Assembly: GCA_023434365.1 (NCBI GenBank)
Contig: JAEYSV010000056.1
Coordinates: 25,316 to 89,315 of the forward strand
DNA length: 64,000 nucleotides
Direction: 5' to 3'
Origin: Bacillota bacterium
Lineage (GTDB): Bacteria > Bacillota > Clostridia > Lachnospirales > Lachnospiraceae
A model generated the notes under the pieces. The model had not been told where the DNA came from. It saw only the letters and a list, made by a program, of their open reading frames with translations, and searched no databases. Shown here one piece after another: positions 41,658-51,990 of this stretch. A program made the translations under genes and the position numbers. Every line of letters starts with the position of its first letter. The stretch's first letter is position 1.

Positions 41658-43622
41658 ATGAGTAAAAAGAGTAAGTGCTTGGTTTCTATTATTATTCCAG
41701 CTTTTAATGTGGAAAAATTTATCGAGGAAACTTTGGAAAGTATAAAACAGCAGACAATAACGGATTATGAAGTAATTATTATTAATGATGGATCAACAGA
41801 CAAAACAAAGGAAGTTATCGAAGCAAACATTGGTAACGATGAACGGTTTGTGTTGATTAGTCAGGATAATATGGGTGTTTCTGCTGCTCGTAATACAGGA
41901 CTTAACCTGGCAGTTGGGGAATATGTGTTTTTTCTGGATGGTGATGACAAAATGGCCCCAGATGCATTGCTTCAGTTATATCAAAGAGCAAGGGATACCG
42001 GAGCGGATCTTGTTGTTGGAAAATACTGTACCTTCAATGAGTATCAGACAACGGAGATTAAAAATATTGACAGTGTAGTATGCAAAGAGTATATATACAA
42101 ATATGATCTTGATTTGCTGTGGACATATGCTTTGTGGAATAAACTATATCGTCGGTCACTAATTGAAAAGCTTAATCTTAGATTTGTACCAATCATCAAT
42201 ATGGAAGATGGACTTTTTGTAATGACTTATGTATATCATGCCAGACTAATCACCGGATTAGAGGCAGTGGTATGTTATTATCGTAAATATACTTCACTTA
42301 AGCAGGCTTCAGCAACTAATATTGTGACTGAAACTAAAATAGAGCATCTATATCAGGCACATGAAGGTATCATAAAGGAGTTTTACTCCTCAATTGAAAA
42401 CGAATATCAGGAATTAGGATCGCTAGATACAATTTTATCTAGTAATGCCTGGCTAGCAAGATATAATAATCAGATTATCATAAAACATGTATCATTATTA
42501 ATTAATCTATCGCTATCAAAATTCTGGTATTTACGTGAGGAACTGATTGAATATATCGTCAAATATTTTAAAGATAGTAGTGGATGGCTTAATTTTGGCT
42601 CTTTTACTTTACTTGCAGACAAGTATAAAGAACTAAACTTTTATAGTATCCCAACGAATTACTCACAGGCTTTGCAACAGATAAGTGTATCTGTCATTTT
42701 ATTTGGTGAAGAGAATAATGAGTTGTCGTTTCTTAATACCTTACAGAGCCTTAGTCTTCAAAATTATATTTTGATGAATATTATAGTGCCACAAAGCAGA
42801 AAAGCCTGTATAACAGAACAAGGGTTAGATCATGCCAATATAGTATATATTAATGAGTCCAGAAAGGGTGCTTTCTACCAGGTTGCAATTAACCAATGCC
42901 ATGGGGAATATGTCATGTTTGCAAATGATAATTTCTATTATGCAGAGAATGTTATAAAAACATTGGTTAATAAATTAAGAAAAACAAATTGTGATTTTAT
43001 AACTGAGCAGCTATATTATGCAGATAATTATAGTATGCCAATAGAACTACAAAGGATTTCACTCGAAGGAATGACTAAGAGACGAAATTATCAAAAGGAA
43101 TTTCCTTATGACTGTACACTTTCTAATAAAGTATTTCGAAGTGATTTCTTGTTAAAGGCAAACCCTGATTACAATTTATTAGAAGCAGAAATTGCGCAGG
43201 ATCTTTTAGCAAAAGGATACTTTACGATAAGTCATGGTAACCATATTTTCTTCAAAGGTTCTGAAAATGAATATGTAAAAAGACTGTTTGCTGATTATAA
43301 GAATGATACTATTTACCGATATCTTAATCCTCCAGAAAAATTATTTGATGAGATTAAGCGGGAGGCTAGACAGACGGTATCTATGGTTTCTGAAATCAGA
43401 AGTAAAATAGAAAGTTCTCTTAATAGGGTGAATAAAAATGATAACCGACTGGATTTACTATATGAAAAAGAACAATTAAAACAAAAGAATAGTTCGAGTC
43501 GGTATGCACCTAGCAGAAATACGACAAAGAGTATGAAGATTGCAAAACTTGCAGAAGAGCAGCGTTTAAAAGAATTACAAGAAGAAGAGAAAAGTAAAAA
43601 TCGCAAGAAAAGAAAAATATAA
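41658..43622 (+). CDS. Two-domain GT2 glycosyltransferase with degenerate second domain
   Basis: A 654-residue protein. Residues 8-220 are a complete GT-A domain: VSIIIPAFNVEKFIEETLES, VIIINDGSTDKT, GVSAARNTGL and the metal motif FLDGDDKM. A helical middle follows. Residues 345-480 again have a GT-A outline (ISVSVILFGEENNELSFLNT, YQVAINQCHGEYVMFANDNF) but the DGSTD and DxD motifs are missing. The last 60 residues are a charged helix ending NRKKRKI. It resembles TagF-associated glycosyl transferases in teichoic-acid loci. Probably one catalytic and one structural domain. Confidence 0.8.
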   Translation: MSKKSKCLVSIIIPAFNVEKFIEETLESIKQQTITDYEVIIINDGSTDKTKEVIEANIGNDERFVLISQDNMGVSAARNTGLNLAVGEYVFFLDGDDKMAPDALLQLYQRARDTGADLVVGKYCTFNEYQTTEIKNIDSVVCKEYIYKYDLDLLWTYALWNKLYRRSLIEKLNLRFVPIINMEDGLFVMTYVYHARLITGLEAVVCYYRKYTSLKQASATNIVTETKIEHLYQAHEGIIKEFYSSIENEYQELGSLDTILSSNAWLARYNNQIIIKHVSLLINLSLSKFWYLREELIEYIVKYFKDSSGWLNFGSFTLLADKYKELNFYSIPTNYSQALQQISVSVILFGEENNELSFLNTLQSLSLQNYILMNIIVPQSRKACITEQGLDHANIVYINESRKGAFYQVAINQCHGEYVMFANDNFYYAENVIKTLVNKLRKTNCDFITEQLYYADNYSMPIELQRISLEGMTKRRNYQKEFPYDCTLSNKVFRSDFLLKANPDYNLLEAEIAQDLLAKGYFTISHGNHIFFKGSENEYVKRLFADYKNDTIYRYLNPPEKLFDEIKREARQTVSMVSEIRSKIESSLNRVNKNDNRLDLLYEKEQLKQKNSSSRYAPSRNTTKSMKIAKLAEEQRLKELQEEEKSKNRKKRKI

Positions 43623-43647
43623 TGCAAAGTGGAATGGAGAGAATCAA

Positions 43648-44646
43648 GTGATAGAGAGGGTGTCATTTTTAAGCACACATGGAAAAGGATTAAAACTGAA
43701 TCTAAAGCTGATTGATGAATATCTGAAATTTGATAGGCAGTTTACGACAGATTATTTTATGACCACCCTGAGCAATGTAACAGGAGCCGAAGCAATTACA
43801 CTTAAGAAAGAGATTGAAGGCTATGTTGATGATGCGCAGTGTGTAATCTGTGCAGATTTATCTATGCCTGAAAAATATACACCAACATCATTTGAACAAA
43901 AGCGTATATATATTGCAGAACCAGTAGACATTCTTTTTGATATCATAGAACAGACTTCAGAACAAGGGGAAGAATTAGTTCCTAAAAAGAGTTTAGATGG
44001 CTATAATATTATTATCAGTCCGTGTACAGCGTTTGGCGATATTATCGACAAAAAATATAGGACAAAACATGCTAAATTGGTAACAGGAATAGGACTACCG
44101 GTTGTTGATTTGGTCTGCAATAGGGCGCAGCAAGAGATGGCGAAGGAACGGTTTCTTTGTAAAGTACCGGCTGCCAGAGGTAAAAAGATCATGCTACTAT
44201 GGTTAAATGGGACGGAAGGTGATTGGGAGTTAACTGGATTTATTAACAGTATTCCTGATGACGTATTTGTTTTACTTAATCAAATAGAACCATTGAAGAA
44301 AGTTCCTAATCTACCATTACACATAAATCAAAAATTATTCTGTTTCACGGATATGTTTAAGTTTGAACAGTTAATTATGGTAGCAGATACTTTGGTAACG
44401 AATGTCTGCTTTATGGCACAATATTATGCACCAACAGGTAAACCGTTCATGGTAGTAAATGGTGATATAAGCTCATTTCTTCGTCAATTTGCAAAACGGT
44501 ATCCGTCATTGTGTATTGATTCTGTTATGCAGGCAAATAAGATATGGGATAGCACTTATGACAGTAAGTCAGCTGAGGAATATCGCAAGTACTACTGTCC
44601 AGTACCAACTAGCGATAGTGTTCAGAGAATCACGGCTTTAATATAA
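43648..44646 (+). CDS. Divergent GT-B-like protein of the teichoic-acid block, unknown function
   Basis: A 332-residue protein of unknown function with a GTG start (GGAGAG upstream). The C-terminal half, KFEQLIMVADTLVTNVCFMAQ then GKPFMVVNGD, lines up by eye with the end of TagF-type transferases (LLFVADLVVTDYSS, IPMLFYAYD) but lacks the TDYSS serines, WHGCG and KHHP motifs. It may be a pseudo-transferase or a different nucleotide-sugar enzyme. It lies between two proteins that also contain degenerate transferase domains, with gaps of only 25 and 16 bases, so they are co-expressed. Confidence 0.55.
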   Translation: MIERVSFLSTHGKGLKLNLKLIDEYLKFDRQFTTDYFMTTLSNVTGAEAITLKKEIEGYVDDAQCVICADLSMPEKYTPTSFEQKRIYIAEPVDILFDIIEQTSEQGEELVPKKSLDGYNIIISPCTAFGDIIDKKYRTKHAKLVTGIGLPVVDLVCNRAQQEMAKERFLCKVPAARGKKIMLLWLNGTEGDWELTGFINSIPDDVFVLLNQIEPLKKVPNLPLHINQKLFCFTDMFKFEQLIMVADTLVTNVCFMAQYYAPTGKPFMVVNGDISSFLRQFAKRYPSLCIDSVMQANKIWDSTYDSKSAEEYRKYYCPVPTSDSVQRITALI

Positions 44647-44662
44647 TACTCGGAGGATGACT

Positions 44663-47119
44663 ATGTTATTTAGGTTAAAAGCAGTGCTAAAAAATACTTT
44701 TGTGTATACAGTATATAAATACCAGAAAGAAAAAAGGAAAGCCTTTACTAAATTTGTCGGTCGAGTAATAAACGAGAAGATTCGGTACCCATGGATCTAT
44801 AATAGGGCAAAACGGTTACCAGTTGATGAGGCAAAAGTAGTGTTTATTGAAGTGCGTCTTTCTAGTGTATCAAACAGTATCCAGTTAATCTATAATGAGA
44901 TTGTAAAAAACTATGAGTTTGATATACACGTACATTTTTTGCGTACCGGTTTTGTTTCTCCAAAAGAGACTTACAAGCGAAGCGTCGATATGCTACGCGA
45001 TGTAGCAACTGCAAAATATGTATTTATTAATGATGGGGTACCTATGCTTAGCGCAGTGAATCTGCGTAAAGAAACAATATTGACCCAAACATGGCATGGA
45101 TGTGGAGCGTTTAAACGGTTTGGTTACAGTACTGCCGATTATATTTTTGGAGCATCAGGCAGAGATATGAAGGTATTCCCATTTCATCGCAACTACACCC
45201 ACGTTACAATAAGTTCAGATGAAGTAAAATGGGCCTATGCAGAAGCAATGAATATCCCAGAGGAAGCAGATGTAATAAAAGCAACTGGAGTCAGCAGAAC
45301 AGATATCTTTTATGATCAGGAATTTATAAAAGCTGCCTATCAGAAATTGTATCGACTGATGCCAAGCGCAGCAGAAAAAAAAGTCATTCTTTATTCTCCT
45401 ACTTTTCGAGGACGAGCTGGTAGTGCAAAAACACCGAATATGCTTAATGTGTCGATGTTTGCAGAAAATCTTGAGGAGGATTACGTTTTAATATATAAAC
45501 ATCATCCTCTTGTCAAAAAGCGTCCAGGCATACCTGAAAGAGTACGAGATTTTGCCAGTGATATGACCGAGACTATGACGATTGAAGAATTACTTTGCGT
45601 TTCAGATATTTGTATCTCAGATTATTCCTCTTTAATATATGAGTATTCAATTTTTGAACGACCTATGTTGTTTTATGCTTTTGATATAGCTGAGTTTGAT
45701 GATTGGAGAGGTTTCTATTATGATTTTAAGGAAATGGTGCCAGGTCCAATCTTTAAAACTAATAGAGAAATGATTCATTACATTAAAAATATAGATCGAC
45801 TTTTCAATAAGCAGCTTGTAATTGATTTTAAAGAATTATTTATGAAAAGTTGTGACGGGAAAGCTACAGAACGAATCATCCAAACAGTATTCGGGGATGC
45901 GCTTAAAATAAGAAAACGAGAGAAGCCTTTAGAAGGCGAATTCTATCGTGTGCCAGATTGTAATGAAGGAATGCACCGTGTCAGATTAAGCAAATATCAA
46001 AAAATGTATGCTTACAAAAAGTGGACAAATGAAATTTATGAAAAGGCACTTGCCCAAGAAAACAACAAGGTTAAAGATGGCGTAGTATTATTAACAGATG
46101 GCTCATCTAACTATGATTCGTTTACAAATATAATGAATGATGTTTATAATCTCAATGCTAATAAATATGTTCTGAACAGAGAACGAAAGGATTATCGTAA
46201 AGAAACAGCGAAAGCAATTCAAGCAATAAGTAGAGCAAAAATCATATGTGTAGATTCTGATCTGGACATAATCAATATGCTTCCTATAAGTGAAGAAACG
46301 CAGGTGCTGTATTTACCAAACAATTCAATGGTGATTGAGAAATTCGGATATTCTTCAATCGAATATATTAGCGGATACAATAAAAAATATCTTGCAATTA
46401 CGCCAAGATATAGTAATATAGATACGGTTGCAATTGCTTCTGAGATGAATAAATTTCCTTTTATCCAGTCATTAAAGGATGGCGCGGATTTGCAATTTGC
46501 TAATGTAGGTATCCCAAGAACGGATTACTATTTTAGTAAAGATTATATCAAGGAGTTAAAAACCCGGTTAAAAGAAGCACATCCTGAGATTAATAATCGT
46601 AAGATTATTCTATATGCACCAATTTACAGGAAACAATCAGACAACATAAACAAGCCGGTTACAGTGGAGTTTCGCTGGCTTCATGAATATTTGTATTATG
46701 ATTACGTAATACTAATGTATTATATTGGTAATTGTGACCAAAAACCAAAAACTGCAAAGTTCTATGAGGATTTTGTATACGATGTTTCTGAAGAGTTTAA
46801 TGTTCAGGATTTGATGGTTATGGCTGATGTAGTAATAGGTGATTATGATCCGTTGGTATTTGAGGCAGCAATAGTGAATAAACCACTATTTTTATACGCA
46901 CCAGACTATATCAACTATTTTGAAAAAAAAGATTCGTTTGTGCAGTATGAGACCTTATTGCCAGAAGCACTGATTGACAACCCGAAAGAACTGGCAAGTC
47001 AAATTGCAGATGTTGCAGATTATAATTATCAGGATTTAATGGAATTAAAGCAGAAATATTTTACGTTTTGTGATGGTTACGCAACGCAGAAACTGGTTGA
47101 TTTTATTAATAAACAGTAG
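44663..47119 (+). CDS. Double CDP-glycerol:glycerophosphotransferase-like protein (TagF family)
   Basis: An 818-residue protein. The first half has the complete TagF set: QTWHGCGAFKRFG, TGVSRTDIFYD, YSPTFRGRAG, YKHHPLVKK and CISDYSSLIYE, including both histidines known to be catalytic in TagF. The second half (about 445-815) has the same order but decayed motifs: no WHGCG, VGIPRTDYYFS, APIYRKQ, no KHHP, and IGDYDPLVFE. So one active and one probably inactive unit. TagF-type enzymes polymerise polyol phosphates from CDP-polyols onto lipid carriers. Start at 44663 fits GGAGG spacing better than 44657. Confidence 0.85.
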   Translation: MLFRLKAVLKNTFVYTVYKYQKEKRKAFTKFVGRVINEKIRYPWIYNRAKRLPVDEAKVVFIEVRLSSVSNSIQLIYNEIVKNYEFDIHVHFLRTGFVSPKETYKRSVDMLRDVATAKYVFINDGVPMLSAVNLRKETILTQTWHGCGAFKRFGYSTADYIFGASGRDMKVFPFHRNYTHVTISSDEVKWAYAEAMNIPEEADVIKATGVSRTDIFYDQEFIKAAYQKLYRLMPSAAEKKVILYSPTFRGRAGSAKTPNMLNVSMFAENLEEDYVLIYKHHPLVKKRPGIPERVRDFASDMTETMTIEELLCVSDICISDYSSLIYEYSIFERPMLFYAFDIAEFDDWRGFYYDFKEMVPGPIFKTNREMIHYIKNIDRLFNKQLVIDFKELFMKSCDGKATERIIQTVFGDALKIRKREKPLEGEFYRVPDCNEGMHRVRLSKYQKMYAYKKWTNEIYEKALAQENNKVKDGVVLLTDGSSNYDSFTNIMNDVYNLNANKYVLNRERKDYRKETAKAIQAISRAKIICVDSDLDIINMLPISEETQVLYLPNNSMVIEKFGYSSIEYISGYNKKYLAITPRYSNIDTVAIASEMNKFPFIQSLKDGADLQFANVGIPRTDYYFSKDYIKELKTRLKEAHPEINNRKIILYAPIYRKQSDNINKPVTVEFRWLHEYLYYDYVILMYYIGNCDQKPKTAKFYEDFVYDVSEEFNVQDLMVMADVVIGDYDPLVFEAAIVNKPLFLYAPDYINYFEKKDSFVQYETLLPEALIDNPKELASQIADVADYNYQDLMELKQKYFTFCDGYATQKLVDFINKQ

Positions 47120-47132
47120 TAGATATATACAG

Positions 47133-47159
47133 CCGCCAGAACATATATTGTTATGGCGG
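47133..47159 (+). terminator. Weak hairpin between TagF-like and TarI genes
   Basis: CCGCCA at 47133-47138 pairs with TGGCGG at 47154-47159; no clear T-run follows. It may attenuate rather than end transcription. Confidence 0.35.
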
Positions 47160-47216
47160 TTGCATTAATTAGAATAAATAGTAGCAAATAGGAACGTAGG
47201 AAGAAGGAGAGTCATT

Positions 47217-47921
47217 ATGGTTTATGGAGTGATTTTAGCCGGCGGCATCGGCAGTCGAATGGGCAATACAGAAAAGCCAAAGCAATTTTTACTGGTAGGC
47301 GAAAAACCAATTATTGTGCATACCATTGAAAAATTTTATGTAAACAATGAATTTGAGAAAATTATTGTGTTATGTCCTGAGAAATGGGTAGGACACACAC
47401 AAAATTTAGTGAAGAAATATATCAAAGATACGAGCAAAATAGTTGTCATTGAAGGTGGTACAACCCGTAATGAGACAATCATGAACAGCATCAAATATAT
47501 TGAAGAGACTGACGGACTAGAGGATAATACTATTATTGTTACACATGATAGTGTACGACCATTTGTAACCCATCGAATTCTAGAGGAGAATATCAAGTTT
47601 GCATTAAAATACGGTGCTTGTGATACGGTGATTCCTGCTACAGATACAATCGTTGAAAGTCTGGATAACAAGCTAATCAGCAATATCCCAGAGAGACACA
47701 AGATGTATCAAGGTCAAACTCCACAATCATTTAATGCAAACAAATTAAAAGAGTTGTATAATGGACTATCTGAAGAAGAGAAAGAAATATTGACAGATGC
47801 AGCTAAGATTTTTGTAATCAAAGGTGAGCAAGTGCATCTTGTAGAGGGTGAGGTATACAATATCAAAATAACCTATCCTTACGACATCCGTGTGGCTGAG
47901 TCATTACTAAAAGGAGAATAA
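47217..47921 (+). CDS. tarI: Ribitol-5-phosphate cytidylyltransferase (TarI; IspD-like)
   Basis: A 234-residue cytidylyltransferase with ILAGGIGSRMGNTEKPKQF at the N-terminus, VLCPEKWV, GGTTRNETIMNSI, THDSVRPFVTHRIL and GQTPQSFNANKL. IspD and TarI share this fold. The next gene, encoding a TarJ-like reductase 2 bases downstream, makes TarI the better call: together they make CDP-ribitol for poly(ribitol phosphate) synthesis. AAGGAGAG precedes the ATG. Confidence 0.88.
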   Translation: MVYGVILAGGIGSRMGNTEKPKQFLLVGEKPIIVHTIEKFYVNNEFEKIIVLCPEKWVGHTQNLVKKYIKDTSKIVVIEGGTTRNETIMNSIKYIEETDGLEDNTIIVTHDSVRPFVTHRILEENIKFALKYGACDTVIPATDTIVESLDNKLISNIPERHKMYQGQTPQSFNANKLKELYNGLSEEEKEILTDAAKIFVIKGEQVHLVEGEVYNIKITYPYDIRVAESLLKGE

Positions 47922-47923
47922 AG

Positions 47924-48949
47924 ATGTTAAATACAATATACAGATTAGTGGCACCAAGACGTATTGAGGTGGCATTTAATGATGTGGACTTATTTGGTGA
48001 GGAAGTAGTTGTCCGCCCAACCCATCTTAGCATCTGTAACGCAGATCAAAGATATTATCAGGGATTACGTGACCCGGAGATTCTTGCAAAGAAACTGCCG
48101 ATGGCATTAATACATGAAGGCGTAGGCGAGGTTGTTTATGATCCAACCGGTACCTTCAAAGCAGGACAAAGTGTTGTTATGATACCTAATACACCGGTAG
48201 AATCTGATGAGTTTATTGGAGAAAATTATCTGCGTTCCAGTAAATTCCGTGCAAGCGGATTTGATGGATTTTTACAGGAGAATGTAGCAATTGGACCAGA
48301 TCGTCTTGTGGCATTGCCAGATGATATTGATAAATATGTGGCTTCCTTTACCGAAATTGTGAGTGTTAGTGTTCACGCTATTTCTAGATTTGAACGCTTC
48401 TCTCATGCCAGAAAAGATAAAATCGGTGTGTGGGGAGATGGCAATTTAGGGTATATAACTTCTCTATTTCTTAAAAAGCTGTTTCCGGATTGCGAAGTCT
48501 ATGTATTTGGAGTTGATAATGAAAAATTGAATTATTTTTCATTTGCTGATCAGACCTATTTGGTTAATCGAATTCCAAAAGAGTTACAACTTGATCATGC
48601 TTTTGAATGCGTTGGTGGTAACGGTTCACAGAAAGCAATTGATCAGATTATTGACTTTATCAAACCAGAAGGTACTATTTCACTGCTTGGTGTAAGTGAG
48701 TATCCAGTGCCAATTAATACTAGAATGATATTAGAAAAAGGCCTTCGTGTTTTCGGCAGTAGCCGTAGTGGGCGCGCTGATTTTCAAAAAACGATTGATA
48801 TATATCAACAGTATCCGGATATTTTAGAATATCTTGATAATCTGGTGGGATACCGGACTACTGTTCGTAATATAAAAGATATCTGCAATGCATTCGATGA
48901 AGATAAGAAAAAAGCATTTGGTAAGACTATCATGAAATGGGAGAAGTAA
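47924..48949 (+). CDS. tarJ: Ribulose-5-phosphate reductase (TarJ)
   Basis: A 341-residue zinc-type alcohol dehydrogenase family protein. It has VRPTHLSICNADQRYYQG (the Cys that replaces the usual zinc ligand position), LIHEGVGEVVYDP, KFRASGFDGFLQENV and the Rossmann segment GVWGDGNLGYITSLFLKK. These features match TarJ, which reduces ribulose-5-phosphate to ribitol-5-phosphate with NADPH. Adjacent to tarI as in Staphylococcus and Bacillus W23. Confidence 0.88.
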   Translation: MLNTIYRLVAPRRIEVAFNDVDLFGEEVVVRPTHLSICNADQRYYQGLRDPEILAKKLPMALIHEGVGEVVYDPTGTFKAGQSVVMIPNTPVESDEFIGENYLRSSKFRASGFDGFLQENVAIGPDRLVALPDDIDKYVASFTEIVSVSVHAISRFERFSHARKDKIGVWGDGNLGYITSLFLKKLFPDCEVYVFGVDNEKLNYFSFADQTYLVNRIPKELQLDHAFECVGGNGSQKAIDQIIDFIKPEGTISLLGVSEYPVPINTRMILEKGLRVFGSSRSGRADFQKTIDIYQQYPDILEYLDNLVGYRTTVRNIKDICNAFDEDKKKAFGKTIMKWEK

Positions 48950-48991
48950 TCAAATGACTTGGTGAGTGACATGAAGGAGTAAGTAATTAAT

Positions 48992-50776
48992 ATGTATCCT
49001 AATTTAAAAATATTAGAGATGAGTGTTCAGGGTAGAATGATTACACTGGCCGTGAGAATAAAAACACAAATGGACATTAGGGTCCGTTCTCCTAAAGTCA
49101 GAATTGTATTTCGCAGTGGGGAGCAGATACGGCGGTTACCAATGTTGATTGAGTCTATTCAGGCAACACAAAATATGAATGAATGTATTATCTATGCTAA
49201 ATATCAATACTCTGTTCCTGATGTATTCTTGCCGTTTGATCCTAATCGAATGATTACATTTTCTTTTGATTTACATTACGGCAAGGATTATTATGAGAAT
49301 GTGGAGTTTAATTTAAGTCGTGATATAAAACTGGAAAATGAGTTTTACAATATTATAATTGAAGAGGATAACAAGCATTTTAGTTTGTTATCTAATCAAT
49401 TCATAAATGAAAAAGCGAATGGGAATAAAAAACTTAAGCTGATTAAGAAAGTTCTCAGTAAATGCTATAGTGCTTTTTTGTTTCTTTTTTCAGTTTGCTT
49501 AACTCCGTTTTATGTGATTGATGCAGTTGCCGCTAAAGCGGGTATAACAGATAAGAATAAACAAAACCAAGCAAAAGGGTTAAAGTGGTTTTTAAGTCAC
49601 ATTCGCTGGAGATTTTGTACCATTTATAAGAAAAATATAAGTCTTCGACAATTTCGGGAATGGTATCTATTACATACCTTCCGAAAGTACTCTAAAGAAA
49701 AAGTGCAAATGAATCGTGTCACGTTTCTTTCTAGTCGGAGAACTGATATGACTGGAAATCAGGCTTTTGTGTATAACAAGATAAAAGATAATCAGGATTT
49801 GGAGATAAGAATTTTGCTTGATCCATCCCCATTTGGAAAGATGAAACTATCCAATATCAAGAGACTTTCTTACCTATGTGCAACGTCTCGCGTACTACTC
49901 ATCGATGACTTTTTCCCGATTTTAAATAAGTATGAGCTTCGTGAGCAGACAAAGCTAATTCAGTTATGGCATGCTTGTGGTGCATTTAAGACGTTTGGAT
50001 TTACTCGACTAGGTAAAAAAGGTGGACCAACGCAACAGAGTAAAAATCATCGTAACTATGATTATGCAATTGTTAGCTCACAAGAAATTGCTAAATTTTA
50101 CGCTGAGGGATTTGGGATTGATGAAGATAAAGTAATAGCAACTGGAGTTCCTAGAACGGACATCTTTTTTGATGATTCCTATAAAACTCGTGTAGTTGAT
50201 GAGTTCTATACGAACTATCCAGAATTACGGGAGAAAAAAATACTCCTTTTTGCACCTACATTCCGCGGCAATGGAAAAGAAAGTGCATATTATCCGCTTA
50301 ATCGCTTTGATGCTGTGCAGGTATATGAGGCGTTAAATGCAGAATATGCGATTTTAGTCAAGCACCATCCTTTTGTTAAAAATGCAAGTGTAATACCAGA
50401 AGAGTACAAAGACTATATAATTAATATGTCAGATCAGTCAGAAATTAATGACTTACTATTTGTTGCGGACCTCGTTGTTACAGATTATTCATCCTTAGTT
50501 TTTGAAGCATCCTTGTTAGATATTCCAATGTTATTTTATGCATATGATTTAAACCGCTATATTGCAACTAGAGATTTTTACTATGAGTATGAACTTTTCG
50601 TTCCAGGTAAAATAGTACTGAGTCAGGCAAGTCTGATCACTGCAATAAAAAATAAGGATTTCGAACAGGAAAAGATAGAAACGTTTAAACATCAGTTCTT
50701 TGATGAGCTAGATGGGAAATCTACAGACCGCGTTTTAGAAATGATATATCAGATTGTAAGAGATGAGCCCGTTTAG
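48992..50776 (+). CDS. TagF-like polyol-phosphate transferase with N-terminal extension
   Basis: A 594-residue protein. Residues 1-130 are a beta-rich accessory domain without motifs; residues 155-180 are a hydrophobic patch (SAFLFLFSVCLTPFYVID) likely to sit in the membrane. The C-terminal 380 residues are a complete TagF-type GT-B unit: QLWHACGAFKTFG, TGVPRTDIFFD, FAPTFRGNG, VKHHPFVKN, VTDYSSLVFEAS. With CDP-ribitol made by the two preceding genes it is a candidate ribitol-phosphate polymerase or primase (TarK/TarL type). Confidence 0.85.
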   Translation: MYPNLKILEMSVQGRMITLAVRIKTQMDIRVRSPKVRIVFRSGEQIRRLPMLIESIQATQNMNECIIYAKYQYSVPDVFLPFDPNRMITFSFDLHYGKDYYENVEFNLSRDIKLENEFYNIIIEEDNKHFSLLSNQFINEKANGNKKLKLIKKVLSKCYSAFLFLFSVCLTPFYVIDAVAAKAGITDKNKQNQAKGLKWFLSHIRWRFCTIYKKNISLRQFREWYLLHTFRKYSKEKVQMNRVTFLSSRRTDMTGNQAFVYNKIKDNQDLEIRILLDPSPFGKMKLSNIKRLSYLCATSRVLLIDDFFPILNKYELREQTKLIQLWHACGAFKTFGFTRLGKKGGPTQQSKNHRNYDYAIVSSQEIAKFYAEGFGIDEDKVIATGVPRTDIFFDDSYKTRVVDEFYTNYPELREKKILLFAPTFRGNGKESAYYPLNRFDAVQVYEALNAEYAILVKHHPFVKNASVIPEEYKDYIINMSDQSEINDLLFVADLVVTDYSSLVFEASLLDIPMLFYAYDLNRYIATRDFYYEYELFVPGKIVLSQASLITAIKNKDFEQEKIETFKHQFFDELDGKSTDRVLEMIYQIVRDEPV

Positions 50777-50789
50777 GGAGGACAATAAG

Positions 50790-51959
50790 ATGAGGACGTT
50801 TAAATATCATTTGTACGGATGGATCCACAGGATATTAAAATTACTTCCGGCAAGAAGAAATAAAGTAGTATTTTATATGATTCATAATAGCCGGTTTAGA
50901 GGTAATCTGAGATATATATATGATGAAATGAAGCGAAGAGAAACCACTTTTCGCTTCGTTGTTGTATCTAAGGAAAAATTATTTCATCCTCAGGAAAAGA
51001 ATCGTATCATTAATTCTATAAAAAAATGTTATGGTATGTTTTATTTTTATATCATTTTAAATTATCATTTGGCACATGCTGCTATGATTTTATTAAATGA
51101 TAATTTTCTTCCGTTGGCATATATGCCAATTAGTAAAAAAACAAAGTTGGTACAGTTGTGGCATGGGGTGGGTGCGTTTAAGCGATTTGGTCTGTCTACT
51201 GAAACAGATCCATTCGTCAGGAGATTAGTCTCAGTAGGAAATCGTAAAATTGACTACTTGTTTGTGTCGTCACCAAAAATAGTTGGACACTATCAGGAAG
51301 CAATGGGAATAGATAAGAATAAAATCTATCCGGTTGGAGTGCCAGTTACCGATTATTATTTTAATCAGGGAAAAAGAGCCGAAGCACTTGAGAGAATTTA
51401 TCAGGCATATCCAATCTTAAAAAACAAGATTGTTCTGCTCTATACTCCGACCTACCGTCCACAACAAGAGGAGAACTTGGAAAGTTTCAAAAGACTGCAA
51501 CCAGAAAAGCTATTAAATCAATTAGGAAACGAATATATCCTACTGCTTCGTTTTCATCCACAGGTTTATCTGAGTATTAGTCAGAACAGTGGATTACTTA
51601 ATGTCTCAACCTATTCAGATATTAAGGATTTGTATGAAGTAGCCGATTATCTGATTACAGATTATTCCTCTACTGTTGTTGAATTTTCATTACTTGATAA
51701 GCCAATCATCTTTTTTGCCTATGATTTTGAACGATTTGACAGGGGCTTTTATGTTGATTATAAGGAAGTTGTGCCAGGTCCTATTGTACAAAATGGGGAG
51801 CAGGTTGCTAATACCATATTAGAGTATCAACGTGAAGAGATAAAAGCAAAGTATCATATAAAAAGAGATAAATTTATTGCTCTACAATGCGATATGGCAG
51901 ATGGACATAGTAGCGAGAGGGTGACAGATATATTACTAATGAACGGAGAACAAAGATAG
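50790..51959 (+). CDS. TagB/TarB-like CDP-polyol phosphotransferase
   Basis: A 389-residue single-domain GT-B protein: QLWHGVGAFKRFG, VGVPVTDYYF, YTPTYRPQQ, LRFHPQVY and ITDYSSTVVEFS. The KHHP motif is RFHP here, keeping the histidine. Shorter than TagF and lacking an N-terminal extension, it resembles TagB-type primases that add the first one or few glycerol or ribitol phosphates. ATG at 50790 follows GGGAGG; the longer frame starts inside the previous gene. Confidence 0.83.
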   Translation: MRTFKYHLYGWIHRILKLLPARRNKVVFYMIHNSRFRGNLRYIYDEMKRRETTFRFVVVSKEKLFHPQEKNRIINSIKKCYGMFYFYIILNYHLAHAAMILLNDNFLPLAYMPISKKTKLVQLWHGVGAFKRFGLSTETDPFVRRLVSVGNRKIDYLFVSSPKIVGHYQEAMGIDKNKIYPVGVPVTDYYFNQGKRAEALERIYQAYPILKNKIVLLYTPTYRPQQEENLESFKRLQPEKLLNQLGNEYILLLRFHPQVYLSISQNSGLLNVSTYSDIKDLYEVADYLITDYSSTVVEFSLLDKPIIFFAYDFERFDRGFYVDYKEVVPGPIVQNGEQVANTILEYQREEIKAKYHIKRDKFIALQCDMADGHSSERVTDILLMNGEQR

Positions 51960-51990
51960 TAGGTATACATCAATACAAAGGAGGAACGAT

